NCBI GenBank assembly: GCA_943370355.1
Contig: CALRQP020000012.1
Span: forward strand, 29,123-93,122
Origin: JADCGM01 sp943370355
GTDB taxonomy: Bacteria > Pseudomonadota > Alphaproteobacteria > Sphingomonadales > Sphingomonadaceae
Direction: 5' to 3'
DNA length: 64,000 bases
The first letter of the stretch is position 1. Each line of letters opens with the position of its first letter. Under the pieces are notes generated by a model. The model had not been told where the DNA came from and did not search any database. It was given only the letters and a program-made list of their open reading frames with translations. Positions 40,580 through 49,125 of this stretch are shown here, one piece after another. Both the position numbers and the translations under genes were made by a program.

Positions 40580-42964
40580 ATGGCACAGCAGTTGAAGAGA
40601 CTCGCGCACGTGAGCCAGAGCTGTTTTGCGGCTACCGCAGTCTTGGCGTATGCGCTGGCGCCCGCCGTTCCCGCTATCGCCCAGCAGGCCGCAAACGCAC
40701 AGGAGTCGGCAGACGCCGACAGTGGCGGTCTGGAAGAGATCGTCATCACCGCACAGAAGCGCTCCGAACGGCTTCAGGATGTGCCGGTGTCGGTCCAGGC
40801 CGTTACTGGTGCAGCACTGCAGAATATGGGTGTTCAGAACTTCGAGAATTTCGAAGTGCCCGGCGTTCGCGTTTCGCGCGGTGGTATGGCGGACACGATC
40901 ACGGTTCGCGGGATTGGATCCGGGCAGAACCTTGGCTTCGAGCAGTCAGCTCCGATGTACATCGACGGCATCTACCATGGCCGCGCCCGCACGCAGCGAC
41001 TTGGGTTCCTCGACGTCGAGCGCGTCGAGCTCCTCAAGGGTCCGCAACCGACATTCCTCGGTAAGAATGCGATTGCCGGCGCCATCAATATCACGACCCG
41101 CAAGCCTGGCCGCGACTTCGAGGGTGAGGCGGAGGCGAGCTACGAGCCGGTCACCGATGAGTTCAGCCTCTTCGGGGCTGTATCTGTTCCTGTGTCCGAA
41201 ACGATCAGCATGCGCGGCGCTCTCAAGTATCGCAATTCTGAGGGTTACCTAACCAACACCATTACGGGTCGTCGCGAGCCGGAAATCAAGGATCTGCTCG
41301 GCCGCCTGACCTTCGTCGCCGACGTCACCGATACGGTGAAGGCCACATTGATCGGCTATTTCGGCAACAATACCGATCGTGGACGCAACAACCAGTCGAC
41401 TGTTTGCGAGCCGAACTTCCGGCGCGACATCTCGGATGCCGTCCGCGAGCCCTGCCTTTTCGACGACAAGAAGGCGAGCTCTGGCGTCATCCCGGCGTCG
41501 GCCAAAGCGGCGTACCCAGGCATCTACGAGGATGACAGCGGCGGCCCGTTCCTCAACCGCTTGCGTGCGAAGGGTACCACCCTCCAGCTCGATTCTGAAA
41601 TCGGCACGAGCGGCCTGACCCTAACGTCTCTGACCGGCTATTATCAGTATAAGAACTACCAGTTCATCGATACCGATCAGGGCATCGCGAATTTTGCGAC
41701 CGCGACCTTCAACGAAAGGTACCGCCAGTTCAGCCAAGAAGTGCGGCTGGTCTCGCCGAACACCGGCGCGCTGAAGTGGTTTCTGGGCGCCTACCTGGAC
41801 AACAACCGCAATCGCGCGTTTAGCACCAGCGACAGCGACGGGCGGAACTACTTGCCGTTCACTCCGCCTGCGGTCGCTCCGCAGACGAACCGGACCGCTG
41901 CCTTCGTCAATCAGAACATCTTCAATCAGGTCATCGATTTCCGCGAGAATGCGAAGTCCTGGGCGGTATTTGGTGAGGCGAACTATGCCTTCACCGATCA
42001 GTTTAGCGCCCGCGCCGGCCTGCGCTACGAAGAGGTGACGAAGGACTTGCCGGTGTTTGGCTTCTGCCAGGTCCAGGGCCAGCCTTATGTCCTCTGCAAC
42101 CCGACGCGGCCGGCCAGCGCTATCGTCTCGAGCCGCAAGGATACGAAGCTGCAGCCCGCAGTAACATTCGAGTATCGTCCGGTTGACCGTGTGCTGTTCT
42201 ACGGAAGCTATAAGCGCGGCTTCAAAGCGGGCGGCTTCTCCAACACCGAAGGTACACCGTTCGCGCCCGAGAATGTGTCTGCGTTCGAGGTGGGGTCAAA
42301 GACGCAGTTCTTCGACAACCGCGTTATCCTCAACCTCGCTGCGTTCCGCGGTAGCTACAAGGACCTGCAGGTCTCGTCCTTCGATCCGGTCACCAATCAG
42401 TTCCGGACAAACAACGCTGCGGCCGCGCGCACCCAAGGCGTAGAAACCGAGCTGCAGTGGGCCGTCACGCCAGAGCTTCGGCTCAGTGGCAACGTCGCTT
42501 ATTTGGATGCCAAGTACACGCGCTTCACCAATGCCCAGTGCTGGGCAGGCCAAGCGACGCTGGGTACCGGATGCGTCACGGTCAACGGCGTGGCGAGTCA
42601 GGACCTGTCGGGCAAGGAAACGCCTTATGCTCCCAAGTGGTCCGGCACGGTGTCGGCGAACTATGAGACTGGTTTGACAGCCGGTCTCGTCGGTCGCCTC
42701 GGCACCGATGTGTTCTTTACGAGCCAGTTCAATACGCTCTCAGACATCAATCCGCGGGCTGCTCAGGACGGGTTCGCCAAGATCAACGCACGGATCGCGA
42801 TCGGTGATGACGATGATCGCTGGGAAGTGGCCGTTATCGGTCGGAACCTGACCGACAAGCGGACCGCGGCTTTCAAGAACACGATCCCTGGCGGCTTCTT
42901 CTCGATCGCGTCGTTCACCGAGCCGCCCGCGACCTACTCCCTCCAGGCACGTGTGAAGTTCTAG
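40580..42964 (+). CDS. TonB-dependent outer-membrane receptor
   Basis: A 794-aa outer-membrane transporter powered by TonB-ExbBD. A signal peptide ends AIA before QQ (residue 35), the TonB box region is EEIVITAQKR (52-61), the plug starts LQDVPVSVQAVTGAAL and carries VELLKGPQPTFLGKNAIAGA, and the 22-strand barrel ends TYSLQARVKF with C-terminal Phe. I start at ATG 40580 after AGGGGGAG; an in-frame extension back to 40169 would run through operator sites. Such sphingomonad receptors take up aromatic or oligosaccharide-like substrates; here the pathway substrate is the natural guess. Confidence 0.92.
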   Translation: MAQQLKRLAHVSQSCFAATAVLAYALAPAVPAIAQQAANAQESADADSGGLEEIVITAQKRSERLQDVPVSVQAVTGAALQNMGVQNFENFEVPGVRVSRGGMADTITVRGIGSGQNLGFEQSAPMYIDGIYHGRARTQRLGFLDVERVELLKGPQPTFLGKNAIAGAINITTRKPGRDFEGEAEASYEPVTDEFSLFGAVSVPVSETISMRGALKYRNSEGYLTNTITGRREPEIKDLLGRLTFVADVTDTVKATLIGYFGNNTDRGRNNQSTVCEPNFRRDISDAVREPCLFDDKKASSGVIPASAKAAYPGIYEDDSGGPFLNRLRAKGTTLQLDSEIGTSGLTLTSLTGYYQYKNYQFIDTDQGIANFATATFNERYRQFSQEVRLVSPNTGALKWFLGAYLDNNRNRAFSTSDSDGRNYLPFTPPAVAPQTNRTAAFVNQNIFNQVIDFRENAKSWAVFGEANYAFTDQFSARAGLRYEEVTKDLPVFGFCQVQGQPYVLCNPTRPASAIVSSRKDTKLQPAVTFEYRPVDRVLFYGSYKRGFKAGGFSNTEGTPFAPENVSAFEVGSKTQFFDNRVILNLAAFRGSYKDLQVSSFDPVTNQFRTNNAAAARTQGVETELQWAVTPELRLSGNVAYLDAKYTRFTNAQCWAGQATLGTGCVTVNGVASQDLSGKETPYAPKWSGTVSANYETGLTAGLVGRLGTDVFFTSQFNTLSDINPRAAQDGFAKINARIAIGDDDDRWEVAVIGRNLTDKRTAAFKNTIPGGFFSIASFTEPPATYSLQARVKF

Positions 42965-42990
42965 ACCCCAAGATTAGTGGCTCCTCCGCT

Positions 42991-43020
42991 GGCCTCCGCC
43001 CGCATCTGTGGGCGGAGGCC
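42991..43020 (+). terminator. Rho-independent terminator after the TonB receptor
   Basis: An 11-bp GC-rich stem GGCCTCCGCCC (42991-43001) with complement at 43010-43020, an 8-base loop, and a following ATTTCTTGT. It lies 26 bp after the receptor stop and directly before the GntR gene. Confidence 0.85.
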
Positions 43021-43038
43021 ATTTCTTGTCGGCGAGCA

Positions 43039-43803
43039 ATGCGAATTGCTTCTGCGGCGGCCTCCGCGCTAAGACGTTCTGGCTACGATAGGAGCGCCGA
43101 GGGCTTGCAAAGCGAGACCGTCACAAACAGCGTCGAGGATCATGAGCCGACGACGGCGACTGGGGATCTCCCTCGCGCAGTCGAGCACGCTTATTCCTCG
43201 CTCCGCCGTGCAATTCTCAGCGGAGAACTCGCTGCCGGAACGGTGCTTCAGGAAAAGGATCTCGCGGAGCAGATCGGGGTCAGCCGTACGCCCATTCGAG
43301 AAGCGCTAGGATGGCTTCGCGCCGAAGGCCTCATCGTGATGGAGCGCTACCGCAAGCACTTCGTCGCGCACTTTGATGAGAAGGATCGGGTCGAGATCTT
43401 CGAACTCAGAGCCCTTCTGGAAGGCAATCTGGCGGCGCGTGCCTGTCGCAATCTGAAGGGTTCGCAGATTGACCGCCTCCATGTCCTTTGCAGGGAGATG
43501 GAAGACGCGATCAAATCACAAGGTGATGCAGCGCGACCCGCCTTTGATGCGCTCAACCGCGAATTCCACGCGATCATCTGGGATGCAGCCGATAGTCCGC
43601 GCGCGCAGCGGCTCCTAACCTCATCCCTCAGCCTCCCATTCAACGCGCTTGGCCGATACACGGGCCATCTCACCGCGACGATGGAACGAGCGTGTTGGTA
43701 TCACCGCGAGATCGTCTCGGCCTTCAAGGCCCGGGATGAGGGGCGAGCCCGAATCCAAATGTCCGCGCACGTCCTCTCGCTAATCACAACGGCATTTGAA
43801 TAA
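43039..43803 (+). CDS. GntR/FCD family transcriptional regulator
   Basis: A 254-aa FadR-subfamily repressor. The winged HTH is LQEKDLAEQIGVSRTPIREA with following LGWLRAEGLIVMERYRKHF (about 71-109), and the rest is the helical FCD ligand domain (DALNREFHAIIWDAADSP; ACWYHREIVSAFKARDEGRA) whose Asp/His residues often hold a metal near the effector. Ten GGTATACC-type palindromes around it fit the GT-n-AC symmetry of FadR-type operators, one just after its stop. The start is uncertain: ATG 43039 has a poor ribosome site, and TTG at 43105 is an alternative. The effector is unknown. Confidence 0.9.
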   Translation: MRIASAAASALRRSGYDRSAEGLQSETVTNSVEDHEPTTATGDLPRAVEHAYSSLRRAILSGELAAGTVLQEKDLAEQIGVSRTPIREALGWLRAEGLIVMERYRKHFVAHFDEKDRVEIFELRALLEGNLAARACRNLKGSQIDRLHVLCREMEDAIKSQGDAARPAFDALNREFHAIIWDAADSPRAQRLLTSSLSLPFNALGRYTGHLTATMERACWYHREIVSAFKARDEGRARIQMSAHVLSLITTAFE

Positions 43804-43810
43804 GTATACC
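43803..43810. promoter_or_regulatory. Proposed GntR operator O7 (AGTATACC)
   Basis: One-mismatch copy overlapping the stop of the GntR gene, about 150 bp upstream of the flavin monooxygenase start, and 122 bp before O8. Confidence 0.5.
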
Positions 43811-43924
43811 TAGCAATCCCGCGGCGCGGCACGGCTGACCCATACCATTCCCTGACATTGCGGCGGCAAATGACTCTTTTGCTAGAGGGCTGATGCCGCT
43901 TGCACCAGTCGCACAAGCGATTTA

Positions 43925-43932
43925 GGTATACC
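43925..43932. promoter_or_regulatory. Proposed GntR operator O8 (GGTATACC)
   Basis: Perfect copy 28 bp before the first gene of the 13-gene operon (flavin monooxygenase to sulfotransferase). This is the best placed site to repress the whole operon. Confidence 0.7.
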
Positions 43933-43959
43933 GAGAGACAGGCCGACGGGGAGTTGGGC

Positions 43960-45216
43960 ATGCAAATCGCGGTCATCGGCGCGGGTATTGGTGGTCTGAG
44001 CCTTGCGCTTGCTTGCCATGCCAAAGGTATCCCTGTTCAGGTCCTCGAAGCTGCTCCCTCGATCCAGCCATTGGGGGTTGGGATCAATCTGCTTCCGCAT
44101 GGGTCGCGCGTCATGCGCGAACTCGGAATGGAGGATGTGCTTCGGCAGATCTCTATCGAAACGAAGGAGGCAATCTTCTTCGACGGCTTTGGGAAGTTCA
44201 TTTACCGCGAAGCGGCCGGCATCGATGGCGGTTTTGGCTACCCGCAGTTCTCGATTCATCGCGGCTATCTGCAGTTGGCGTTGCGTGATGCGGTTCGCCA
44301 GCGACTGGGCGAGAAAGCTGTCCGCACCGGAGTCAAATGCACAGGCGTTACCGAGGGCGCCGGTTCAGTCACACTTGCTCTGACAGATGCTGTCACGGGC
44401 GCAGTTCTGCCGCCCATGTCCGTGGACATGGTTGTGGCAGCCGACGGCATTCATTCGGTGGTACGAAAGCAGTTCTATCCGGAAGAAGGAGCGCCTGTTT
44501 ACTCAGGTATCAACATGTGGCGCGGTGTCACCCGGATGAAGCCGTTCCTCAGCGGTGCAAGCCAGGTGCGGGCAGGATCTCTCCGCACCGGCAAAATGGT
44601 CATTTACCCAATTCAGGACAACATTGACTCACACGGGCGTCAGCTCGTCAACTGGGTCGCAGAGCTCAGCACCAGCCGGTACGAGAAGAACGATTGGAAC
44701 CGCAAAGGCCAGATCGACGACTTCCTGCCGTTTTTCAAAACCTGGACGTTTGATTGGCTCGACGTGCCCGCAATGATCGAGGCAGCCGACACGATCCTCG
44801 AATATCCGATGGTTGATCGCGACCCGCTCCCGCGCTGGAGCTTCGGCCGGGTCACGCTGCTGGGCGACGCTGCACATCCCATGTACCCGCGGGGCTCAAA
44901 CGGCGCTGCGCAAGCCATTCTGGATGCAGAAAAGCTGGCCGAGGTTTTAGCACGAGGCGGACCGATCGAGCAGGTGCTGGCCGATTACGACCTAGCCCGT
45001 CGCCCCCTGGCAAACGCGGTCGTCGAGCGCAATCGCACCATGCCGCCCGATTACCTCATCGAAACCGTATACGACCGGACCGGTGGTCAACCTTTCGATC
45101 ATATCGATGACGTGATTAGCCAAGACGAACTGTGCCAGTTGATGCGCGACTATCAGAACGTCGCGGGCTGGGATCCAGCCAAGCTCGCGACGTCGGCAAG
45201 CGCTTCTTTCAATTAG
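43960..45216 (+). CDS. FAD-dependent aromatic monooxygenase, PhzS-like
   Basis: A 418-aa flavoprotein hydroxylase. The FAD fold starts MQIAVIGAGIGGLSLALACH; further PhzS-family marks are LGVGINLLPHGSRVMRELG, YPQFSIHRGYLQLAL, and the LEYPMVDRDPLPRW plus GDAAHPMYPRGSNGAAQAI blocks near 285-320. PhzS hydroxylates and decarboxylates a phenazine carboxylate, related to salicylate-type hydroxylases. In this cluster it probably hydroxylates, and perhaps decarboxylates, an aromatic acid to make the ring-cleavage substrate. I start at ATG 43960 with GGGGAG upstream. It heads the long operon. Confidence 0.85.
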   Translation: MQIAVIGAGIGGLSLALACHAKGIPVQVLEAAPSIQPLGVGINLLPHGSRVMRELGMEDVLRQISIETKEAIFFDGFGKFIYREAAGIDGGFGYPQFSIHRGYLQLALRDAVRQRLGEKAVRTGVKCTGVTEGAGSVTLALTDAVTGAVLPPMSVDMVVAADGIHSVVRKQFYPEEGAPVYSGINMWRGVTRMKPFLSGASQVRAGSLRTGKMVIYPIQDNIDSHGRQLVNWVAELSTSRYEKNDWNRKGQIDDFLPFFKTWTFDWLDVPAMIEAADTILEYPMVDRDPLPRWSFGRVTLLGDAAHPMYPRGSNGAAQAILDAEKLAEVLARGGPIEQVLADYDLARRPLANAVVERNRTMPPDYLIETVYDRTGGQPFDHIDDVISQDELCQLMRDYQNVAGWDPAKLATSASASFN

Positions 45217-45276
45217 CCCTTCGCTTCGGACATCCGCTGCCGGTTGAGCGCACCCAATACTCTGGAGAACTCTACG

Positions 45277-46128
45277 ATGAAGCTCGCAACATTCAGCCGC
45301 AACGGAACGATCGGCTTCGGTCCGATCGAGGGAAGCTCGGTTATCGACATCTCGTCGACCGTCGATGCACCGTCGCTGAAAGAGCTTATTGCCCAAGCAA
45401 ATTTCCCAGAGGTCGTCGCCGAGGCGTCGGGGAAAGGTGCGAACCCCTACAAGCTGTCGGACATCTCGCTTCTACCGCCGATCCCCGACCCGACGCGGAT
45501 CATCTGCATTGGCCTCAATTATTGCACTCACATTGCCGAAATGGGGCGTGAGCCAGGCGAATATCCCGCGATCTTCTTCCGTTACCCGGACTCGATCGTC
45601 GGACACGGAGAACCGCTCTTGAGGCCGCGGGTGTCCGACCAGTTCGACTATGAGGGTGAGTTCGCGATCATCATTGGGACAGGCGGGCGCTACATCCCCC
45701 GTGACAGCGCACTGGATCACGTCGCTGGCTATACCTGCTTCAACGACGGCTCCATCCGGGACTTTCAGCGTCACACGCACCAGTTTGGTGCTGGCAAAAA
45801 CTTCTATCGGAGCGGCTCATGCGGCCCATGGCTCGTCAGCCGCGACGCGTTGAGCAACGTAGGCGCCCAGACGCTGACGACCCGGCTCAACGGCACGGTC
45901 ATGCAGCAGGCACAGCTTGATGATCTGCTGTTCGATACTGCCCATCTGGTCTCCTACCTCTCCCAGATCTTCCCCCTGCTCCCGGGTGACATCATCGCCA
46001 CGGGCACGACCGGGGGCGTTGGGGCCGCTCGAAAGCCGCCCGTCTGGATGAAGCCGGGCGACACCGTCGAAGTCGAGATTTCGGCGATCGGCACCCTCAC
46101 CAACACCATCGCCGACGAACAGGCTTGA
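45277..46128 (+). CDS. Fumarylpyruvate/acylpyruvate hydrolase (FAH family)
   Basis: A 283-aa FAH-superfamily hydrolase that cleaves a C-C bond in an acylpyruvate, here probably fumarylpyruvate to fumarate and pyruvate. The typical order is present: ICIGLNYCTHIAEMGREPGE, FDYEGEFAIIIG with the metal-binding acidic residues, a GYTCFNDGSIRDFQ segment and LLPGDIIATGTTGGVG. It is the third step of the gentisate route after the dioxygenase and isomerase. ATG 45277 is preceded by CTGGAGAAC. It follows the monooxygenase by 60 bp. Confidence 0.9.
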   Translation: MKLATFSRNGTIGFGPIEGSSVIDISSTVDAPSLKELIAQANFPEVVAEASGKGANPYKLSDISLLPPIPDPTRIICIGLNYCTHIAEMGREPGEYPAIFFRYPDSIVGHGEPLLRPRVSDQFDYEGEFAIIIGTGGRYIPRDSALDHVAGYTCFNDGSIRDFQRHTHQFGAGKNFYRSGSCGPWLVSRDALSNVGAQTLTTRLNGTVMQQAQLDDLLFDTAHLVSYLSQIFPLLPGDIIATGTTGGVGAARKPPVWMKPGDTVEVEISAIGTLTNTIADEQA

Positions 46129-46138
46129 GGGGGCGACC

Positions 46139-46897
46139 GTGACGAAACTCGGCGGAAAAGCGGCAATCGTCACCGGCGGCGCGATCGGTATCGGCCGTCA
46201 TTATGTGAAGGCCCTCCTCGACGCTGGCGCTCGGGTCGCTGTCTTCGACGTTGTCGATGGCAGCAGCATCGCGGTCGAACTGGGTGCCGACGCGGATCGG
46301 TGCCGCTTCTTTCGCACCGATGTCTCCGACGAACAGGCAGTATCAACAAGCGTGGCGGAGGTCGCCGCCTGGGCGGGGACGGTCGATATCCTCGTGAACA
46401 ACGCGGCTCTGTTCGCAAACCTGCACGATACGCCCGTCACCGAGATCTCCGTCAGCGACTGGGATCGGGTCATGGCGGTCAACCTGCGCGGGCCGTTTCT
46501 GATGGCCAAGCATGTCGTGCCGCTGATGCGTCAAGCCGGCGGCGGCAAGATTATCAACATAGGGTCGGGCTCAGCCAATAAGGGCATGCCGCTGATGTCA
46601 CACTATGTGACATCAAAGGCGGGCATCTTGGGGCTTACGCGGACACTTTCTCGCGAGCTTGGGGGCGACAATATCTGCGTGAACACGCTCTCGCCCGGAC
46701 TGATCCTCAGCGACAGCATCGCCAAGAACGAAGCGCACATCCAGAACAACCGTGATCGGGTGTTGCAGAGCCGTGCACTGCGGCGGGACGGTTACCCAGA
46801 CGACCTCGTGGGCGCGCTTGTTTTCCTCTGTTCGAGCGACAGTGATTTTGTCTCAGGACAGACGCTGGCTGTCGACGGCGGTTCGGTCAATCTGTGA
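46139..46897 (+). CDS. Short-chain dehydrogenase/reductase (first of a pair)
   Basis: A 252-aa classical SDR. The cofactor site is VTGGAIGIGR (11-20) with a following Asp (FDVVDG, about 36-40) that favours NAD+; NNAA is at 87-90, the catalytic Ser is near 143 in NIGSGSA, and Tyr156/Lys160 sit in SHYVTSK. It should oxidise an alcohol or reduce a ketone in the aromatic pathway. The start is GTG with GGGGGCGACC upstream. It overlaps the next SDR gene by 4 bp (GTGA). Substrate unknown. Confidence 0.88.
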   Translation: MTKLGGKAAIVTGGAIGIGRHYVKALLDAGARVAVFDVVDGSSIAVELGADADRCRFFRTDVSDEQAVSTSVAEVAAWAGTVDILVNNAALFANLHDTPVTEISVSDWDRVMAVNLRGPFLMAKHVVPLMRQAGGGKIINIGSGSANKGMPLMSHYVTSKAGILGLTRTLSRELGGDNICVNTLSPGLILSDSIAKNEAHIQNNRDRVLQSRALRRDGYPDDLVGALVFLCSSDSDFVSGQTLAVDGGSVNL

Positions 46898-47643
46898 CAG
46901 CTGACCGACTCTTTGATGGGAAGGTGGCCATCGTGACAGGTGGCGCCGCGGGCATCGGGCTCGCCGTCGTGAAGCAGCTCCTGTCGCATGGGGCGTCTGT
47001 TCTTTTGACTGACGTGTCGCCGCAAGGTTCTGAGGTCGCGGCTGATGTCGGCGCTCGGTTCGCCCAAGCCGACGTGTCGAAGTCAGGCGATATGAAGTCG
47101 GTGGTGGCGACCGCGATCGAGGTATTTGGCCGGCTTGATCTCGCCTTCAATAACGCCGGCCTACTTGGCCCCATGGGCGCACTCGCTGCAGACATCAGCG
47201 AGGATGAATGGGAACAAACCCTCGCCGTCAACCTGACTGGCGTCTGGCTCTCAATGAAGCACGAGATTCCGGCGATGCTGGCAACAGGCGGTGGGTCCAT
47301 CGTCAACATGGCCTCGGTCGCTGGGCTGATCGCTGCGCCCCGCAACCCGGCTTATGGCGCTGCAAAACACGGCGTTGTCGGCCTGACCCGCTCGGCGGCA
47401 ATGCAATATGCTTCGCAAGGGATCCGCATCAACGCAGTCTGTCCCGGGATCGTCGATACCGGCTTTTCCGACAGCAGCATCCGCCGCCCCGGGCTGCCGA
47501 CCTTTCCTGCCCCCTTCATTCCGCTGGGCCGCCCGGCTCAGCCGCACGAGGTCGCAAACGTGGTTGCTTGGCTCCTCTCGGATCACGCCAGCTATCTCGT
47601 TGGCGAGGCGGTCGGCGCCGATGGCGGCTGGCGATCGATGTAG
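46894..47643 (+). CDS. Short-chain dehydrogenase/reductase (second of a pair)
   Basis: A 249-aa SDR with VTGGAAGIGLAV at 14-25, an NAD-preferring Asp in LLTDVSP, NNAG at 86-89, Ser141 in MASVAG and Tyr154/Lys158 in PAYGAAKHG. GTG start. It and the previous SDR are only moderately alike, so they may act on different steps, for example both enantiomers of an alcohol or successive side-chain oxidations, before the two aldehyde dehydrogenases downstream. That sequence is inference from the order. Confidence 0.88.
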   Translation: MTADRLFDGKVAIVTGGAAGIGLAVVKQLLSHGASVLLTDVSPQGSEVAADVGARFAQADVSKSGDMKSVVATAIEVFGRLDLAFNNAGLLGPMGALAADISEDEWEQTLAVNLTGVWLSMKHEIPAMLATGGGSIVNMASVAGLIAAPRNPAYGAAKHGVVGLTRSAAMQYASQGIRINAVCPGIVDTGFSDSSIRRPGLPTFPAPFIPLGRPAQPHEVANVVAWLLSDHASYLVGEAVGADGGWRSM

Positions 47644-47663
47644 CGCAGGCTTGGAGACGTCCG

Positions 47664-49124
47664 ATGAGCACCATGCTGAACTTCATTGATCATCGGTGGG
47701 TCGCGGGCCCAACCGGTGCGCATACGATCAATCCATCGACCGGTGATCCTGTCGGAGATTATTCCACGGCCTCGGCTGTTGAAGCAGAAGAGGCCGTCGC
47801 AGCGGCCCGCCGGGCATTTGAGACGACTGGTTGGGTCAACAATCCACGCCGCCGGGCATCAGCCATTCTCGAGATGGCCGACCACCTACAGCGCCGGCGG
47901 CAAGACATCGTCGACGCGGCGGTCGCGGAGTCAGGCAAGCGAACCGTTGAAATCGGCCATGAGTTCGACGCCGCGGTGTCGGAGCTTCGCTATTACGCTG
48001 GGCTTGCACGGACGATCTTTGGTCGCATGCAGGAAGTCGGCGAGGGCGCCTTTTCCTTGTTTGCGCGCGAGCCGATCGGCGTTGTTGCCATCATTGTCCC
48101 TTGGAACGCTCCAATTACGCTCCTCGTGCGGAGCCTCGGGCCCGTCCTCGCCGCAGGCTGCACATGTGTCATCAAGCCGGCGCCGCAGACCAGCATCACG
48201 AATGGGTTGATGATGCAGGCCTTCCGTCAGGCCGAGAGCTTGCCGCGCGGCGTCATCAACTCGGTCAATGACCATGGCTCCGAGGTCGGCAAGCTGCTCG
48301 TTGCGCACAAGGATATTGATGCAATCTCGTTCACGGGCTCGCACGCGACCGCTGTTCGCATCATGGAAGCCGCAGCAGGCTCGCTGAAGCGCCTCAATCT
48401 CGAGCTCGGCGGCAAGGCACCTGCAATAGTGTTCGCAGACGCTGAACTCGATGTGGCAGCCGCGGGCATCACCCGGGGCGCATTCGCCGCGGCCGGCCAA
48501 ATGTGCACCGCCGTCACGCGTGTGATCGTGGAGGATGCAGCATACGAGGCGATGAAGTCTCGCCTGACTGAGCGCTTCTCGACTCTGCGGGTCGGTCCTG
48601 CGAACGACCCAGTATCCGAGATGGGCCCAGTCATTGACAGCAAGAGCCTTGATCGACTGCAGGGGGTCATCGACCGGTTCCGGGCTGACGCGATTGTCGC
48701 TGGGGCCGTGCCGAGCGGATTACCCTCTGGCGGCTTCTACCTGACGCCCTCGCTGATCGCGGCCGATGATCTCTCGAGCCCGCTTGTCCAGGACGAACTC
48801 TTCGGTCCGATCGTCACGATCGAGCGCTTCAGCGACGAAGCCGAAGCCGCGCACATGGCCAACGCGACCGTCTGGGGTTTGGCGGCAAGCGTTTGGACGC
48901 GAGACAATGCCCGCGCTTTCCGTCTTTCGCGCGCGCTGAAGTCCGGCACGGTCTGGATTAATGCCCACAACCGCCTGTTCGCTGAAGCCGAGACGGGCGG
49001 CTACAAGCAGAGCGGCCTCGGACGGCTTCACGGTCTTGAAGGGCTGAACGTCTTTCTCGAGACCAAGCATGTCTTCTTGGAGCCAGGTTGGGTTCCGTCT
49101 GTCGAGCTAACGGGCTTGTCCTGA
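47664..49124 (+). CDS. Aldehyde dehydrogenase (first)
   Basis: A 486-aa NAD(P)-dependent aldehyde dehydrogenase. The cofactor fold shows PWNAPITLLVRSLGPVLAAG (about 146-165) and FTGSHATA (223-230); the general base Glu247 lies in LNLELGGKAPAIV and the nucleophile Cys281 in AAGQMCTAVTR. Oxidises an aldehyde to the acid. The ATG follows TTGGAGACG. A gap of 20 bp separates it from the SDR, and its stop is followed one base later by the sulfatase ATG. Confidence 0.92.
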   Translation: MSTMLNFIDHRWVAGPTGAHTINPSTGDPVGDYSTASAVEAEEAVAAARRAFETTGWVNNPRRRASAILEMADHLQRRRQDIVDAAVAESGKRTVEIGHEFDAAVSELRYYAGLARTIFGRMQEVGEGAFSLFAREPIGVVAIIVPWNAPITLLVRSLGPVLAAGCTCVIKPAPQTSITNGLMMQAFRQAESLPRGVINSVNDHGSEVGKLLVAHKDIDAISFTGSHATAVRIMEAAAGSLKRLNLELGGKAPAIVFADAELDVAAAGITRGAFAAAGQMCTAVTRVIVEDAAYEAMKSRLTERFSTLRVGPANDPVSEMGPVIDSKSLDRLQGVIDRFRADAIVAGAVPSGLPSGGFYLTPSLIAADDLSSPLVQDELFGPIVTIERFSDEAEAAHMANATVWGLAASVWTRDNARAFRLSRALKSGTVWINAHNRLFAEAETGGYKQSGLGRLHGLEGLNVFLETKHVFLEPGWVPSVELTGLS

Positions 49125-49125
49125 G

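Noticed and set aside
45067..45072. GTATAC core inside the flavin monooxygenase gene
   Set aside because: The flanks give CGTATACG rather than GGTATACC and it lies inside a coding sequence; a second example, TGTATACA near 53531, is in the E1 beta gene.
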